Below the pieces are notes generated by a model. It saw nothing but the letters and a program-made list of their open reading frames with translations. It searched no databases and had not been told where the DNA came from. Below, one piece after another: positions 35,430-44,391 of a stretch of DNA of 64,000 nt. Position 1 is the stretch's first letter, and each line of letters begins with the position of its first letter. The stretch comes from Chryseobacterium oncorhynchi. GTDB taxonomy: Bacteria > Bacteroidota > Bacteroidia > Flavobacteriales > Weeksellaceae. The DNA lies in contig NZ_PPEI02000001.1 in assembly GCF_002899895.1 (NCBI RefSeq), positions 1,030,848 to 1,094,847 of the forward strand, written 5' to 3'. Position numbers and translations under genes: made by a program.

Positions 35430-36057
35430 GCTCTTTCCCTTTGGAAACAAGATATTCATTAATTTTTGAGAAAGGCTTGCTTCCAAAAAAACCTCTATAA
35501 ACAGAGAACGGCGACGGATGTGCCGATTTTATAATAAAATGTTTAGCCGGATCTATAAGTTCGGCTTTTTTCTGTGCAAAAGCTCCCCACAATACAAAGA
35601 CTACATTTTCTTTTTTATCAGAAATTTCTTTGATGATAAAATTAGTAAATTGTTCCCATCCAAGATCTTTATGAGAGTTTGGCGTGTGTGCACGAACTGT
35701 GAGCGTTGCATTCAGCAAAAGAACGCCTTGTTTTCCCCAGTCATCCAGTTCCTTTGAAGTTCTTACTACTCCAAGATCATCTTTCAGTTCAATGAAAATA
35801 TTTTTAAGGGATGGAGGCGCTGTAACCTGTTCAGAAACAGAAAAACACAACCCGTTGGCCTGATAATCATTATGATAAGGATCCTGACCGATGATAACTA
35901 CCTCAACATCTTCAAATGAAGTCAGTTCCAATGCTCTGAAAATCTGATCTTTTGGTGGAAAAACCTTTGTGGTTGCATATTCATTTTTTACTTTCTCCCA
36001 AAGGGTTTTGAAGTATTCAGTGCTTTTTATTGGGGCTAAAATTTCTGTCCAGGTCAT
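35416..36057 (-). CDS. ung: Uracil-DNA glycosylase (family 1)
   Basis: Removes uracil from DNA as the first step of base-excision repair. The 213-residue enzyme has the water-activating motif GQDPYHNDYQANGLCFSV (catalytic Asp59), the uracil-pocket segment GVLLLNATLTVRAHTPNSHK, FVLWGAFAQKK, and the DNA-minor-groove loop HPSPFSVYRGFFG with His180. Complete and of normal length. The 3' end overlaps the convergent lipoprotein gene. Confidence 0.97.
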   Translation of the reverse strand: MTWTEILAPIKSTEYFKTLWEKVKNEYATTKVFPPKDQIFRALELTSFEDVEVVIIGQDPYHNDYQANGLCFSVSEQVTAPPSLKNIFIELKDDLGVVRTSKELDDWGKQGVLLLNATLTVRAHTPNSHKDLGWEQFTNFIIKEISDKKENVVFVLWGAFAQKKAELIDPAKHFIIKSAHPSPFSVYRGFFGSKPFSKINEYLVSKGKEPIAW

Positions 36058-36094
36058 GTTGCAAAAATAATTAATATTAAAATAAAAGCATAGT

Positions 36095-37096
36095 CTATAC
36101 CTTAAATATCTTCACTTTTCTTTCAATCAAAATATAGGAGAAATAAGATAGAACAATAGACAAAGCAATTAATATGAAGCTATTCAACAGCTCTGAGGAT
36201 ACAAAAACAATTTTCTGCACTAATATTATATAATGGATAATATATAATGAGTAGGAGATATTTCCCAGAAAATAAACTGCATTACTTCCCAAAAACCTTT
36301 TGACAATACTATCTTCCCCATCATACAACTGTTTAATTATTATCGCTGATAATAATGGAATAAAGAACAGTCCTTTTTCTGTATACAGTAATAACAGAGA
36401 CAGAATCAATGCAATATAAGTAACCAGGTTTTTTCGCAATGTAATACCTGGTAAAAAAGCAATCCCTATCCCCAGCAAGTAAGAGGATATGGTTCTTACT
36501 AGGGAATTTAGGCCAAAAGTAATATCAAGATAGGCCGGAGATTTAATCATTTGCATCTGCATGTCTGAGCCTAGGTACAGGTTATCCGGAAAGTACGGAA
36601 AGATCAGTCTTAAAACCAGACCTGCCACGATTAATATTTCACTACGTATTTTGTAACGAACGATAAAGAAAAGCAAAAAAGGAAATATGATATAACAGAT
36701 CCACTCGGTACTTAATGACCAATAGACACTCCCTAATGAATAATTAGGATTAAAAAAACATTGTAGTAAAGCTGCATTAATTAGAAATTTCGTTTTTGAA
36801 GTGTCTATTAAGAACACTGCAATGAAAATAACGGATAAAAAATAGACGGGATAAATCCTGTTTACTCTTTTCTTGTAAAATTTCTGTATTACACTAAAGT
36901 TTAAGGCTTTAAATTTATCCGCGTAAGAAATTGCCAATAAAAAAGCACTTAACACAAAAAAGATATCCACGGCAACATAGCCTTTCTTTACAACAGTTTG
37001 AATCAGATCTATTTTAAAATGGCTAAAATGAAAAAAGGTTACCCATAATGCTACAATTCCTCTCAACCCGGTTAAGGATTTTATTTCATTTTTCAT
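36095..37096 (-). CDS. Acyltransferase family 3 membrane protein (OafA/YrhL-like)
   Basis: 333 residues with about ten membrane helices. The family start is clear: [20 protein letters not shown] (Arg and His of the acyltransferase-3 active region), [20 protein letters not shown], and [20 protein letters not shown]. It O-acylates cell-surface sugars. Lower-complexity, more AT-rich codon use than neighbours and no sugar-synthesis genes nearby, so its target is unknown. Confidence 0.88.
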   Translation of the reverse strand: MKNEIKSLTGLRGIVALWVTFFHFSHFKIDLIQTVVKKGYVAVDIFFVLSAFLLAISYADKFKALNFSVIQKFYKKRVNRIYPVYFLSVIFIAVFLIDTSKTKFLINAALLQCFFNPNYSLGSVYWSLSTEWICYIIFPFLLFFIVRYKIRSEILIVAGLVLRLIFPYFPDNLYLGSDMQMQMIKSPAYLDITFGLNSLVRTISSYLLGIGIAFLPGITLRKNLVTYIALILSLLLLYTEKGLFFIPLLSAIIIKQLYDGEDSIVKRFLGSNAVYFLGNISYSLYIIHYIILVQKIVFVSSELLNSFILIALSIVLSYFSYILIERKVKIFKV

Positions 37097-37168
37097 ATAT
37101 GCTCTATAATATCGATCTGTCTGGCAATAAAGATAAAAAAAAACCTGATGGATTCAAGGATTAATCCC

Positions 37169-37678
37169 TCAGAGCGGCTTTTTTAAGCTAAAAACAACAT
37201 TATCGGGATTATTTTCATCTTTTTCACTTTCTTCCAAAACAAAATGATGCTTTAAGAGCAGCAACTGCGAATTAGTATTTAGCCTATTTGTAAAGGCAAG
37301 CACGTTCTGTAAGTTCAATTGATTAAATCCAAACTCCAAAATGGCTTTCAAGGCTTCTGACATGATTCCTTTATGATGATAATCTGGCAATAATTCATAC
37401 CCAACTTCTGCTGTTTTCCTATCCTCCGAAAACTTCCACAGACAAATTGTTCCAATTAAGTTTGGATAACCTTTATAGGAGATTCCCCAGAAAATAATTT
37501 CTTTCTCCTGAGCTTTTCTTTTGATATGGAGAATAAACTCCAGAGCATCATAATTATTTTTTGGAGAATTCCTTTTTACATACTGATTAATGACATCATT
37601 GCTTCGGATTTTCAGAATATCTTCTACATGACTTTCATTGATGCCGCTTAAAATCAATCTTTCAGTTTCCAGTTTCAT
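37169..37678 (-). CDS. GNAT family N-acetyltransferase (RimJ/RimL-like)
   Basis: 169 residues. MKLETERLILSGINESHVED is the typical RimJ-like start; GTICLWKFSEDRKTAEVGYE and LLPDYHHKGIMSEALKAILE form the acetyl-CoA-binding core, and FGFNQLNLQNVLAFTNRLNT with NSQLLLLKHHF completes it. The acceptor may be a protein N-terminus or a small amine. Confidence 0.88.
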   Translation of the reverse strand: MKLETERLILSGINESHVEDILKIRSNDVINQYVKRNSPKNNYDALEFILHIKRKAQEKEIIFWGISYKGYPNLIGTICLWKFSEDRKTAEVGYELLPDYHHKGIMSEALKAILEFGFNQLNLQNVLAFTNRLNTNSQLLLLKHHFVLEESEKDENNPDNVVFSLKKPL

Positions 37679-37776
37679 TTAATCTTCTTTATTAATGTTT
37701 CTCCGTCTACACTATAATTTTCCGGATGGTTTTTTTTGTAAATCACTCAAATATACATAATAATCAAAATTCTCAC

Positions 37777-37784
37777 TAACTTTG
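37777..37784 (+). promoter_or_regulatory. Candidate -7 element (TAACTTTG) next to the MutS2-like start codon
   Basis: Exact TAnnTTTG match ending 4 bases before the GTG at 37789. No convincing -33 box is seen. Suggests a leaderless transcript. Confidence 0.45.
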
Positions 37785-37788
37785 CATT

Positions 37789-39936
37789 GTGTATATAGAT
37801 AAAGAAGATTTAGACGAATTAGAGTTTCCGCAATTGCTCGCGGAAATTTCCCCATTTGCGTATTCTCCGAAAACAAGAGAAAAAATTCTTCAACTTCGTC
37901 CCATGGAAATTGACGAGGCGGAACTTTCATTGAAAAAAACATCAGAATATCTGTCGAGTTTTGAAAGTTCAAATGCAATTCCGTTTGATGAATATGAAGA
38001 TATTGAAAGTGAGCTGAAATTGATGCTGATTGAGAATTACCGTCTGGAAAACAGTGCTTTCATCAAAATAAAAACCATCACGGAACAGATTGGAAGATTA
38101 CAAAAGTTCTTCCCTACCATGCCGGAGACATTTCCTACTTTATTGGAAGAGATTTCTGTACTGGAATTCAGAAAAGAAATCATTGATAAGGTAGATAAGG
38201 TTTTTAACCGTTTTGGTGAGGTAAAAAGTGAAGCTTCTCCAGCTTTAAAAGATTTAAGAACTGAGATCCAGCATGCTAAAAAAGCCATTCAGGAAAACTT
38301 CAATCGCGCTCTTACCACTTATGGACAGAGTGACTTTTTGGACGATATACGAGAAACAATTATTGATGACCAAAGGGTCTTAGCCGTAAAGTCAGGATTT
38401 AAGAAAAGAGTTCCTGGAAGAACCCTGGGGATTTCAAAAACAGGTTCTATTACTTATATCCAGCCGGACAGTGTAGTAAAGCATTACTTCAAGCTTCGTG
38501 AGAATGAGGAGGAAGAGAAAAAAGAGATCGACAAGGTTCTCAGAAAACTTACAGCAGAACTGGCAGAGTTTCAACCTCAGCTTTGGAGGTATCAGATTTA
38601 TATTTTTGATCTTGATCTTACAAGAGCCAAAGCTAAGTTGGCAGATTTGGTTAACGGAATTCTTCCGAAGATCAACCGTCATAGAACATTGAAACTGAAA
38701 GATGCTTTCCATCCATTATTATGGTTAAGAAATAAGATTGAGAACAAGACAATTCACCCACAAACACTGGCTTTAACAGATCACAACAGGATTATCTGTA
38801 TTTCCGGACCTAATGCCGGAGGAAAATCCATTACGTTGAAAACAGTTGGATTGTTACAATTGATGATTCAGAGTGGTATTTTGGTCCCTGTGCATCCAAA
38901 ATCTGAAATGTTTTTCTTTGAAAAGATCATGACCGATATTGGTGATAATCAATCTATTGAAAATCATTTATCGACGTATTCTTCGAGGTTAAAGAAAATG
39001 TCAGGAATTATCCGTGAAGCTGATGCCAATACTCTGTTACTGATAGACGAGTTCGGAACAGGATCTGATCCTGAACTGGGAGGTGCCTTAGCAGAAAGCT
39101 TTATGGAGTTTTTCTATGATAAAAAGAGTTTTGCCATTATTACAACGCACTATACCAACATCAAATTGGTTATAGAACAACTTCCAAATGCCCAGAATGC
39201 GGCTATGCTTTTCAATGAGGAAACTTTGGAGCCAATGTACAAACTAGAAGTAGGTCAGGCAGGAAGTTCATTTACCTTTGAAGTGGCGGAAAAGAATAAA
39301 ATCCCGAGGTTTATCATTCATTCTGCAAAGAAAAAGGTAGAGCACGATATTGTTAATCTTGATAAAACCATCGTAAAGCTACAACAGGAAAAATTTGAGG
39401 TTGAAAAACTAAAATTTGACCTTGCAGAAAGGAAAGAATCCGTAGAAGATAAGCGTGATAATCTTCAGAAACTGAATGATCAGCTTCAGCAAAAACTCTT
39501 CAATTTCCAGAAGCTTTATGAGGAAGAACATCGTAAATTACAGTTTGGGAACAAGATAGAAACATTCATTGACAGCTATACCAAAGGAAAGTCCAGAAAG
39601 GATGTAGTAAAAGACTTTGTGAAACTACTGGAGCAGGAAAAGTTCCGAAAACTAGGCCATGATAAGGATGAAACCAAGCGCCTTCAGGTAGTGAAGAGAA
39701 AGATCACTCAACAGCTTAAAAAGGAAGAGGTTATTGAAAAAATTGCCGAAACCAATGAAAGACTGGAAGAAAAACGTAAAAGTGACCGCGAAGTTTGGAT
39801 GAAAATTGGCCAGCGTGTTCGTATCACAGGAAGTACCAGTGTAGGAACGATTGAGAAAATTTCCAGAAACAAGGTTATTGTCAATTACGGAACTTTCAAG
39901 ACTACGATTAATTCTGAGGAATTAGAGAGAATTTAA
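37789..39936 (+). CDS. MutS2-like DNA-binding ATPase lacking the Smr domain
   Basis: 715 residues. The MutS core region and ATPase are clear: FLDDIRETIIDDQRVLAVKS, the Walker A ISGPNAGGKSITLKTVG (about residue 340), LLLIDEFGTGSDPELGGALA (Walker B) and FAIITTHYTNIKLVIE. A long coiled coil follows (about residues 515-580), then a KOW-like end (GQRVRITGSTSVGTIEKISR). The C-terminal Smr nuclease domain of typical MutS2 (about 785 residues) is absent. MutS2 proteins act on recombination intermediates or stalled ribosomes, not mismatch repair. The start is GTG: the first in-frame ATG would remove 38 conserved residues. Confidence 0.87.
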   Translation: MYIDKEDLDELEFPQLLAEISPFAYSPKTREKILQLRPMEIDEAELSLKKTSEYLSSFESSNAIPFDEYEDIESELKLMLIENYRLENSAFIKIKTITEQIGRLQKFFPTMPETFPTLLEEISVLEFRKEIIDKVDKVFNRFGEVKSEASPALKDLRTEIQHAKKAIQENFNRALTTYGQSDFLDDIRETIIDDQRVLAVKSGFKKRVPGRTLGISKTGSITYIQPDSVVKHYFKLRENEEEEKKEIDKVLRKLTAELAEFQPQLWRYQIYIFDLDLTRAKAKLADLVNGILPKINRHRTLKLKDAFHPLLWLRNKIENKTIHPQTLALTDHNRIICISGPNAGGKSITLKTVGLLQLMIQSGILVPVHPKSEMFFFEKIMTDIGDNQSIENHLSTYSSRLKKMSGIIREADANTLLLIDEFGTGSDPELGGALAESFMEFFYDKKSFAIITTHYTNIKLVIEQLPNAQNAAMLFNEETLEPMYKLEVGQAGSSFTFEVAEKNKIPRFIIHSAKKKVEHDIVNLDKTIVKLQQEKFEVEKLKFDLAERKESVEDKRDNLQKLNDQLQQKLFNFQKLYEEEHRKLQFGNKIETFIDSYTKGKSRKDVVKDFVKLLEQEKFRKLGHDKDETKRLQVVKRKITQQLKKEEVIEKIAETNERLEEKRKSDREVWMKIGQRVRITGSTSVGTIEKISRNKVIVNYGTFKTTINSEELERI

Positions 39937-39969
39937 TCTGCTTGAAGATTAATTGAATACCAATAATGA

Positions 39970-40003
39970 AAAGAGAGTGTCTTCGGATGCTCTCTTTCTT
40001 TTT
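39970..40003 (+). terminator. Rho-independent terminator of the MutS2-like gene
   Basis: AAAGAGAG...CTCTCTTT stem with T-rich tail, 33 bases past the stop. Confidence 0.85.
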
Positions 40004-40051
40004 TGTGCTATGTCCCAAGAATTTTCCTATTTTTAACAAAAACAATAATTT

Positions 40052-40714
40052 ATGAAACCATTAAAGGCACTTTCAGATCTTTTACCAATACCGAGTTATA
40101 CAGTTATAATACTCTGTTTTTTCTTTCCTTTTTTCCTGATAAAATGTGGTGACACTACTCTAATGTCTATCAAGGGAACAGATTTGGTAACAGGAGTTTC
40201 CCAAAAAACCATGAACGAACGTATGAAAGAAAGCTTGAAAAAAAGTTCTCCTTTTGGTTCAGCATTCGGAAATAATGAAAATCAAAAATCATCTGACTCG
40301 GATAGTGAATATTCTCCGATGGGTAGTACCAACAATAAAAAAGATAACGAAAATATTGCCCCCAACCCATTTATTATTATTGCATTTTTGGTTGCCGTTG
40401 CAGGAATTATTGTACAGCTAATGAAAAGTATCAGAAAAAAATATGTGTATCATATTGTATTTTCCTTGATAGGGCTAGCCTCCTTTTTAATCTTTTACAT
40501 TACATTCCAGTCAAAAATGGAAGGACTTGGAAATAACAAGGTCGGAATGGGACTGGGAAGTGGAGTTACCATCAGCTACGGCTTTGGAACTGCATTTTAT
40601 GTATGTGGTATCTTATTTTTCCTTATGCTTTTATTTTATGGAACATATTCTTATTTCCTTAAAAATGATCCGGAGGCTATTTATGGTTCTTCCAAGCAAA
40701 ATACAGAATCTTAA
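40052..40714 (+). CDS. Membrane protein of unknown function
   Basis: 220 residues. One N-terminal helix (YTVIILCFFFPFFLIKCGDT), a polar Ser/Asn-rich loop of about 70 residues (ESLKKSSPFGSAFGNNENQK and on), then three more helices (PFIIIAFLVAVAGIIVQLMK; IVFSLIGLASFLIFYITFQ; GTAFYVCGILFFLMLLFYGT). No family I recognise. Transcription looks independent, with a promoter-like TATTTTTA upstream and a terminator downstream. Confidence 0.7.
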   Translation: MKPLKALSDLLPIPSYTVIILCFFFPFFLIKCGDTTLMSIKGTDLVTGVSQKTMNERMKESLKKSSPFGSAFGNNENQKSSDSDSEYSPMGSTNNKKDNENIAPNPFIIIAFLVAVAGIIVQLMKSIRKKYVYHIVFSLIGLASFLIFYITFQSKMEGLGNNKVGMGLGSGVTISYGFGTAFYVCGILFFLMLLFYGTYSYFLKNDPEAIYGSSKQNTES

Positions 40715-40738
40715 AATACGATATTTACAGATAAAAAA

Positions 40739-40767
40739 AGAGTGCCTGAATCAGGCACTCTTTTTTA
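40739..40767 (+). terminator. Rho-independent terminator of the membrane-protein gene
   Basis: AGAGTGCC/GGCACTCT stem with inner TGA/TCA, followed by T6. Confidence 0.92.
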
Positions 40768-40886
40768 GGTTTAAGATTTACTTTGAACCATTATTCAATA
40801 TAAATATAAGATTTAAAAGAACTGCAACATTTTAATTATCATCTGAAATACATTTAATTTATATATTTGGGGATCTAAAATTTGTT

Positions 40887-41687
40887 ATGATGATTTCAGT
40901 AAACAAAGCACTCTACTTATCCGCTTTCAGTATTTTTTCTTTAGCTTTCGTTAAGGGTCAGAATAAAGTTCCCTTTGGTGTTGTAAAAGCAGAGGAAGGA
41001 TATGCCAATGTACGCGTACATAAGGATAACTACCGAAAAATTGTAGACAAGATCCGTATGCGTAAAGGTGATGTATTTGTTTATGTAAAGCCTGCTCCGG
41101 GAGAAACGGAATGGATCTGGATCAAATATCCTGAAAAACAGGATGATGATAAGCCTTTTGTACGCTATGAAACTCTTGACAAGGAAGGAATGGTCAATAA
41201 GGAACGTATCGCTTATATCGATCAGCTTCCGGCATATACCCCTTCAAAATCTAAAAACGGAAAATCATTAATTTTCACAGATAATTCTGATCCTAAAGTT
41301 CTTACTTCTCAAAGAAGCAAAGTGGTCATCGATATTTACCCTTCCAATGCCGGCTACCGTAAAAAGGAAAAAGATGCTGAAGGAAAGCTTCTTACTATTG
41401 ATAAGGTAAAGCCTTGGGGAATAGGAAATGATCTTCCTGAAGGAATGACGGAAATTAAATCTATCAGAGTACAACAACCCGGAAGAGGGTCTGTTTTTGT
41501 AAGGGAAGCCATCAAAAATATGTTCCAGCCTACCATGGATTTCAACAACATAGGGGTTACTTCTCTGGACAACGACAATATTTTTCTTTATATGATCAAT
41601 GGTTCGGGAGAAAACAGATATACCACTCTTTGGACGATCAAGAAAGGAAGAGTGATCAGCCAGATTATTTATCATAATCCGGAATAA
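40887..41687 (+). CDS. Secreted SH3-domain-like protein, paralog of the protein at 18862-19563
   Basis: 266 residues; signal peptide MMISVNKALYLSAFSIFSLA...VKGQ. The N-terminal module FGVVKAEEGYANVRVHKDNY ... KGDVFVYVKPAPGETEWIWI ... GMVNKERIAYI follows the same order as the SH3b module of the 18862 protein, with an extra insertion. The C-terminal domains also correspond (VIDIYPSNAGYRKKEKDAEG ... NDNIFLYMINGSGENRYTTLWTIKKG). A TATATTTG box (40862-40869) lies 17 bases upstream of the ATG. Envelope or periplasmic role likely; no enzyme motif. Confidence 0.72.
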   Translation: MMISVNKALYLSAFSIFSLAFVKGQNKVPFGVVKAEEGYANVRVHKDNYRKIVDKIRMRKGDVFVYVKPAPGETEWIWIKYPEKQDDDKPFVRYETLDKEGMVNKERIAYIDQLPAYTPSKSKNGKSLIFTDNSDPKVLTSQRSKVVIDIYPSNAGYRKKEKDAEGKLLTIDKVKPWGIGNDLPEGMTEIKSIRVQQPGRGSVFVREAIKNMFQPTMDFNNIGVTSLDNDNIFLYMINGSGENRYTTLWTIKKGRVISQIIYHNPE

Positions 41688-41701
41688 ATTCATTATTTTT
41701 G
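41668..41701 (+). promoter_or_regulatory. Candidate promoter of the cobalamin-riboswitch transcript
   Basis: TTTA (41668-41671), 22-base spacer, TATTTTTG (41694-41701). Predicted start about 41706, directly before the riboswitch, giving it its own transcript of about 310 bases to the thioesterase ATG. Confidence 0.55.
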
Positions 41702-41736
41702 CACCGAAAAAGTTTAACGCTTATTCATCACAGAAA

Positions 41737-41892
41737 CTGGTTCTGCCTAACCGCAGATTAAAAGGGAACCGTGTGAAAATCACGGACTGTCGCGCAACTG
41801 TAAGTAACTGAAATCTTTATCAAAAGATCCACTGTGCGAGGCATGGGAAGGAGATAAAAGATGTTACAAGTCAGGAGACCTGCCTTTTCTTA
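41737..41892 (+). ncRNA. Cobalamin (B12) riboswitch
   Basis: The conserved elements appear in order: GGGAACCGTGTGAAAATCAC (41764-41783) with the CCGTG/CACGG stem, GACTGTCGCGCAACTGTAA (41785-41803), CCACTGTGCGAGGCATGGGA (41829-41848), and the B12 box AAGTCAGGAGACCTGCC (41868-41884). It senses adenosyl- or methylcobalamin and usually turns down uptake or synthesis genes. Here the next gene on the strand is an acyl-CoA thioesterase, 125 bases downstream. No clear intrinsic terminator follows, so control may be at translation. Confidence 0.95.
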
Positions 41893-42016
41893 AACAAGAA
41901 ACTTTCGCGATCTGAAGTTTTATTGATCTGATGGATTGTTTCAGGGATTTCCAAGATTCCTGTCATTATTCTGTTGTTTTAATATTATTTCATGTCGCCT
42001 TAATTAATAATGAAAT

Positions 42017-42400
42017 ATGACTACAGAAGAAAGAATTGAAGCAGCCGAAACCAGAATCTTTAAAGCGGTTTTCCCCAACACAACCAATCATTATGATACT
42101 CTTTTCGGAGGTACTGCCATGCAGCTGATGGATGAAGTAGCCTTTATTACTGCTACCCGATTTGCAAGAAAAAGAGTGGTAACGGTAAGCAGCGATAAGA
42201 TCGATTTTAAAAAACCTATTCCTGCCGGAACTATTGTTGAACTGATTGGAAGAGTTTCACATGTCGGAAAAACAAGTATGAAAGTAAGTGTGGAGATCTT
42301 TACAGAACAAATGTACTCCTACGAAAGAGAAAAAGCAATTGTAGGTGATTTTACCTTTGTAGCAATTGATGAATTCAAAAAACCAATTCAAATACTATAA
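42017..42400 (+). CDS. Acyl-CoA thioesterase, hot-dog fold (YciA/BACH-like)
   Basis: 127 residues. The hot-dog fold with the catalytic helix segment FPNTTNHYDTLFGGTAMQLM (Asn-x-x-x-x-x-GG pattern) and MDEVAFITATRFARKRVVTV, then DKIDFKKPIPAGTIVELIGR matches the YciA/cytosolic acyl-CoA hydrolase group. Hydrolyses acyl-CoA to free acid and CoA. It lies directly downstream of the cobalamin riboswitch, which is unusual. A very strong terminator follows. Confidence 0.9.
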   Translation: MTTEERIEAAETRIFKAVFPNTTNHYDTLFGGTAMQLMDEVAFITATRFARKRVVTVSSDKIDFKKPIPAGTIVELIGRVSHVGKTSMKVSVEIFTEQMYSYEREKAIVGDFTFVAIDEFKKPIQIL

Positions 42401-42401
42401 T

Positions 42402-42434
42402 AATTTTCGGGCGGCCTTTGGCCGCCCGAAAATT
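42402..42434 (+). terminator. Strong terminator of the thioesterase gene
   Basis: AATTTTCGGGCGGCC/GGCCGCCCGAAAATT stem (14-15 bp) with a TTT(G) loop; one of the most stable hairpins in the window. Confidence 0.93.
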
Positions 42435-42503
42435 ATCCAAAACAGTAATAAAAAACCAATTTCTTTCTTTCATAGAAACAAGATCGGATATTGAGCTGTT
42501 TTA

Positions 42504-43094
42504 TTATTTTACTACTTTTTCAGTTTCCAGATTTTTGTTTAACAAAAATTCAAATGCTTCACCCATCTCATCTGATGCTCTGGTAATGGCATTTTCAAGC
42601 ATATTTCTGATCTGCTTTTCCGTAACGCCGGCTTCTGTCCAGCTTTTCCCTGAAGTATAAGAGTTCAGGATAAAAGGCATGATTCTATCGATAGCACAAG
42701 CAAAAACAGCATCAGGAGTTTTTTCCTCTTCAAATTCCAGCCATAAATTAAAGAACTCTGTACGCAAAGGCTCATCCAGAATTCCAAAGATCTTCTGGGC
42801 AGAGACTTTTTCTCTTTCAAATTTTCCAACCATTGCTTTCTCATCAAATAAGAAAGTATCCCCTGCCTCAATCTCTACAAGATCGTGAATAGAAAGCATT
42901 CTTATCACCCTCAATAAATCAATATCTGTACGGTTTTTTGCATATGGATAAAGGATTTGTGCCAGAATAATGATTTGCCATGAATGCTCTGCCGTATTCT
43001 CTCTTCGGGAGTCATCTGCATTGTAATTTCTTCTTTGTACGTTTTTCAGGGCATCCACTGCCAGGATAAAATCGATCTCTTTCTGTATCTTCAT
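42504..43094 (-). CDS. HD-domain 5'-deoxynucleotidase-like protein (YfbR/HDDC2 family)
   Basis: 196 residues. The HD metal site is formed by the His in ENTAEHSWQIIILAQ and the His-Asp pair in LSIHDLVEIEAGDTF; the second conserved region ACAIDRIMPFILN holds the downstream Asp. This is the YfbR/HDDC2 type, which dephosphorylates deoxynucleoside monophosphates. The gene lies 7 bases after the XAC2610-like gene on the same strand and may be its cotranscript. Confidence 0.88.
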   Translation of the reverse strand: MKIQKEIDFILAVDALKNVQRRNYNADDSRRENTAEHSWQIIILAQILYPYAKNRTDIDLLRVIRMLSIHDLVEIEAGDTFLFDEKAMVGKFEREKVSAQKIFGILDEPLRTEFFNLWLEFEEEKTPDAVFACAIDRIMPFILNSYTSGKSWTEAGVTEKQIRNMLENAITRASDEMGEAFEFLLNKNLETEKVVK

Positions 43095-43101
43095 CTTACT
43101 T

Positions 43102-43794
43102 TTATTTATTATATCCTTCTGCTGGATATACCTTAGTTTTAGTTACCCATTTATTATTTATTTTTTCTTGTGTGATCACCTTTACATACTTTTCGTCACT
43201 CTTATCCTCTTCTTTTTCAAGCACCTTATCCAGTCCTTTATTCGGAATCACGCTATATTCTGTAGTGAAAAAATTGCAACACCCAGACTTTCCATAGCAA
43301 ATCAAACGTTTACGTACAGGATCTGTTTCAAAAAGATCAAAATAGCTTGATGCAATGTCTGTAAGCTCTTTACTTTTCACAAAGGCCATCCGTGTACTGT
43401 TAAACACATATACATCATAAGAAGCACTGCTATAATTACCAAGGTTTCCATTTCTTATTGCTATGTCCTCCGTTCCGTCAAAATTGAAGTCATCAAAAAC
43501 CACAGGACTTTGCTCCTTTTTTAGCTGAATCATTTTTCCCGGCAGCGGTTTTTGATCATTTTCAAAACTTAACACCAGATTATCAGACGTAAAAGTTTGC
43601 ACCTTGGCATTTTTGTTATCAAACAATTCTACAGTTCCCTTACCCATACATCCGTCATTATAACAGTTTTCAATATGGATTACTGCTTCATAGCTTTTAG
43701 ACGCATCTTTAACCTCAAATTGATATTGCCCAAAACACAAAGGTCCTAATAAAATAAAGGCTGATAAACTTTTGTAGTAATTTAAAATATTCAT
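43102..43794 (-). CDS. XAC2610-related secreted protein, function unknown
   Basis: 230 residues with a signal peptide (MNILNYYKSLSAFILLGPLCFGQ). The body shows FDDFNFDGTEDIAIRNGNLG, an FG-GAP-like Ca-binding repeat, and cysteines in HIENCYNDGCMGKGT and YGKSGCCNFFTTEYSV, the pattern of XAC2610-type proteins. Function unknown; expected in the periplasm or outside. Confidence 0.75.
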   Translation of the reverse strand: MNILNYYKSLSAFILLGPLCFGQYQFEVKDASKSYEAVIHIENCYNDGCMGKGTVELFDNKNAKVQTFTSDNLVLSFENDQKPLPGKMIQLKKEQSPVVFDDFNFDGTEDIAIRNGNLGNYSSASYDVYVFNSTRMAFVKSKELTDIASSYFDLFETDPVRKRLICYGKSGCCNFFTTEYSVIPNKGLDKVLEKEEDKSDEKYVKVITQEKINNKWVTKTKVYPAEGYNK

Positions 43795-44391
43795 GATTAT
43801 AGTAAATGTGAATTCAACTGTTTCTTTAAAAGTCTCTATAACAAAAATACAAATCCTATGAGCTATCTCAAAATTCGTCTGGTAATATATCTCAGAATCT
43901 CAAAAGATAAATCAAGTTTTTAGAAGCTATTCCCGCTATCCGCTCATACTCCTCGCACCACTCCAAAATCCAAGCATACTGTGGGGTAACCGCTCCTATC
44001 GGGGCTATGAAGTCTAATAATAATTAATACTACCATTCTATATCAATTGATTTGATTTCAAATACAAAATATTAGCTGCAATAAAATCCTTGATATTTTT
44101 ATCATTTTTAAAGTACAACCAATAGTATTTCATTACATTTCTCAATCTTAAGCAGTCAATTTTAAAGTCAAAACCAATTATTTTGCCTCTACAATGAATT
44201 CACTAAAATTCAAATTAAAAATTATATAGTTGATTATCAGTTTATTACATATATTATTTTAAAAATTTCACTACTTTGTATTGCATAATACCATTTTATT
44301 TACATATCTTTGTAATGTAAAATTAGAATAGGCCCAACTAGCTAGGGGTATTTTTCTAAAATATATAACTAATTAACAAAACTTATCAAAG
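43795..44391. other. Intergenic region with a GC-richer repeat-like segment and the PadR promoter
   Basis: 597 bases without a gene. The stretch 43920-44012 (AAGCTATTCCCGCTATCCGC and on, to TATCGGGGCTATGAAG) is clearly GC-richer than its AT-rich surroundings and has no ORF of note. Its opening resembles a sequence I associate with intergenic repeats in Flavobacteriia, so it may be a dispersed element remnant. The rest is AT-rich. The 3' end holds the promoter at 44281-44312. Confidence 0.5.
44281..44312 (+). promoter_or_regulatory. Candidate promoter of padR-pspC
   Basis: TTG (44281-44283), 21-base spacer, TATCTTTG (44305-44312), matching TAnnTTTG. Leader of about 75 bases to the PadR ATG. 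PadR-type regulators often bind their own promoter, so this region may hold the operator. Confidence 0.55.
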
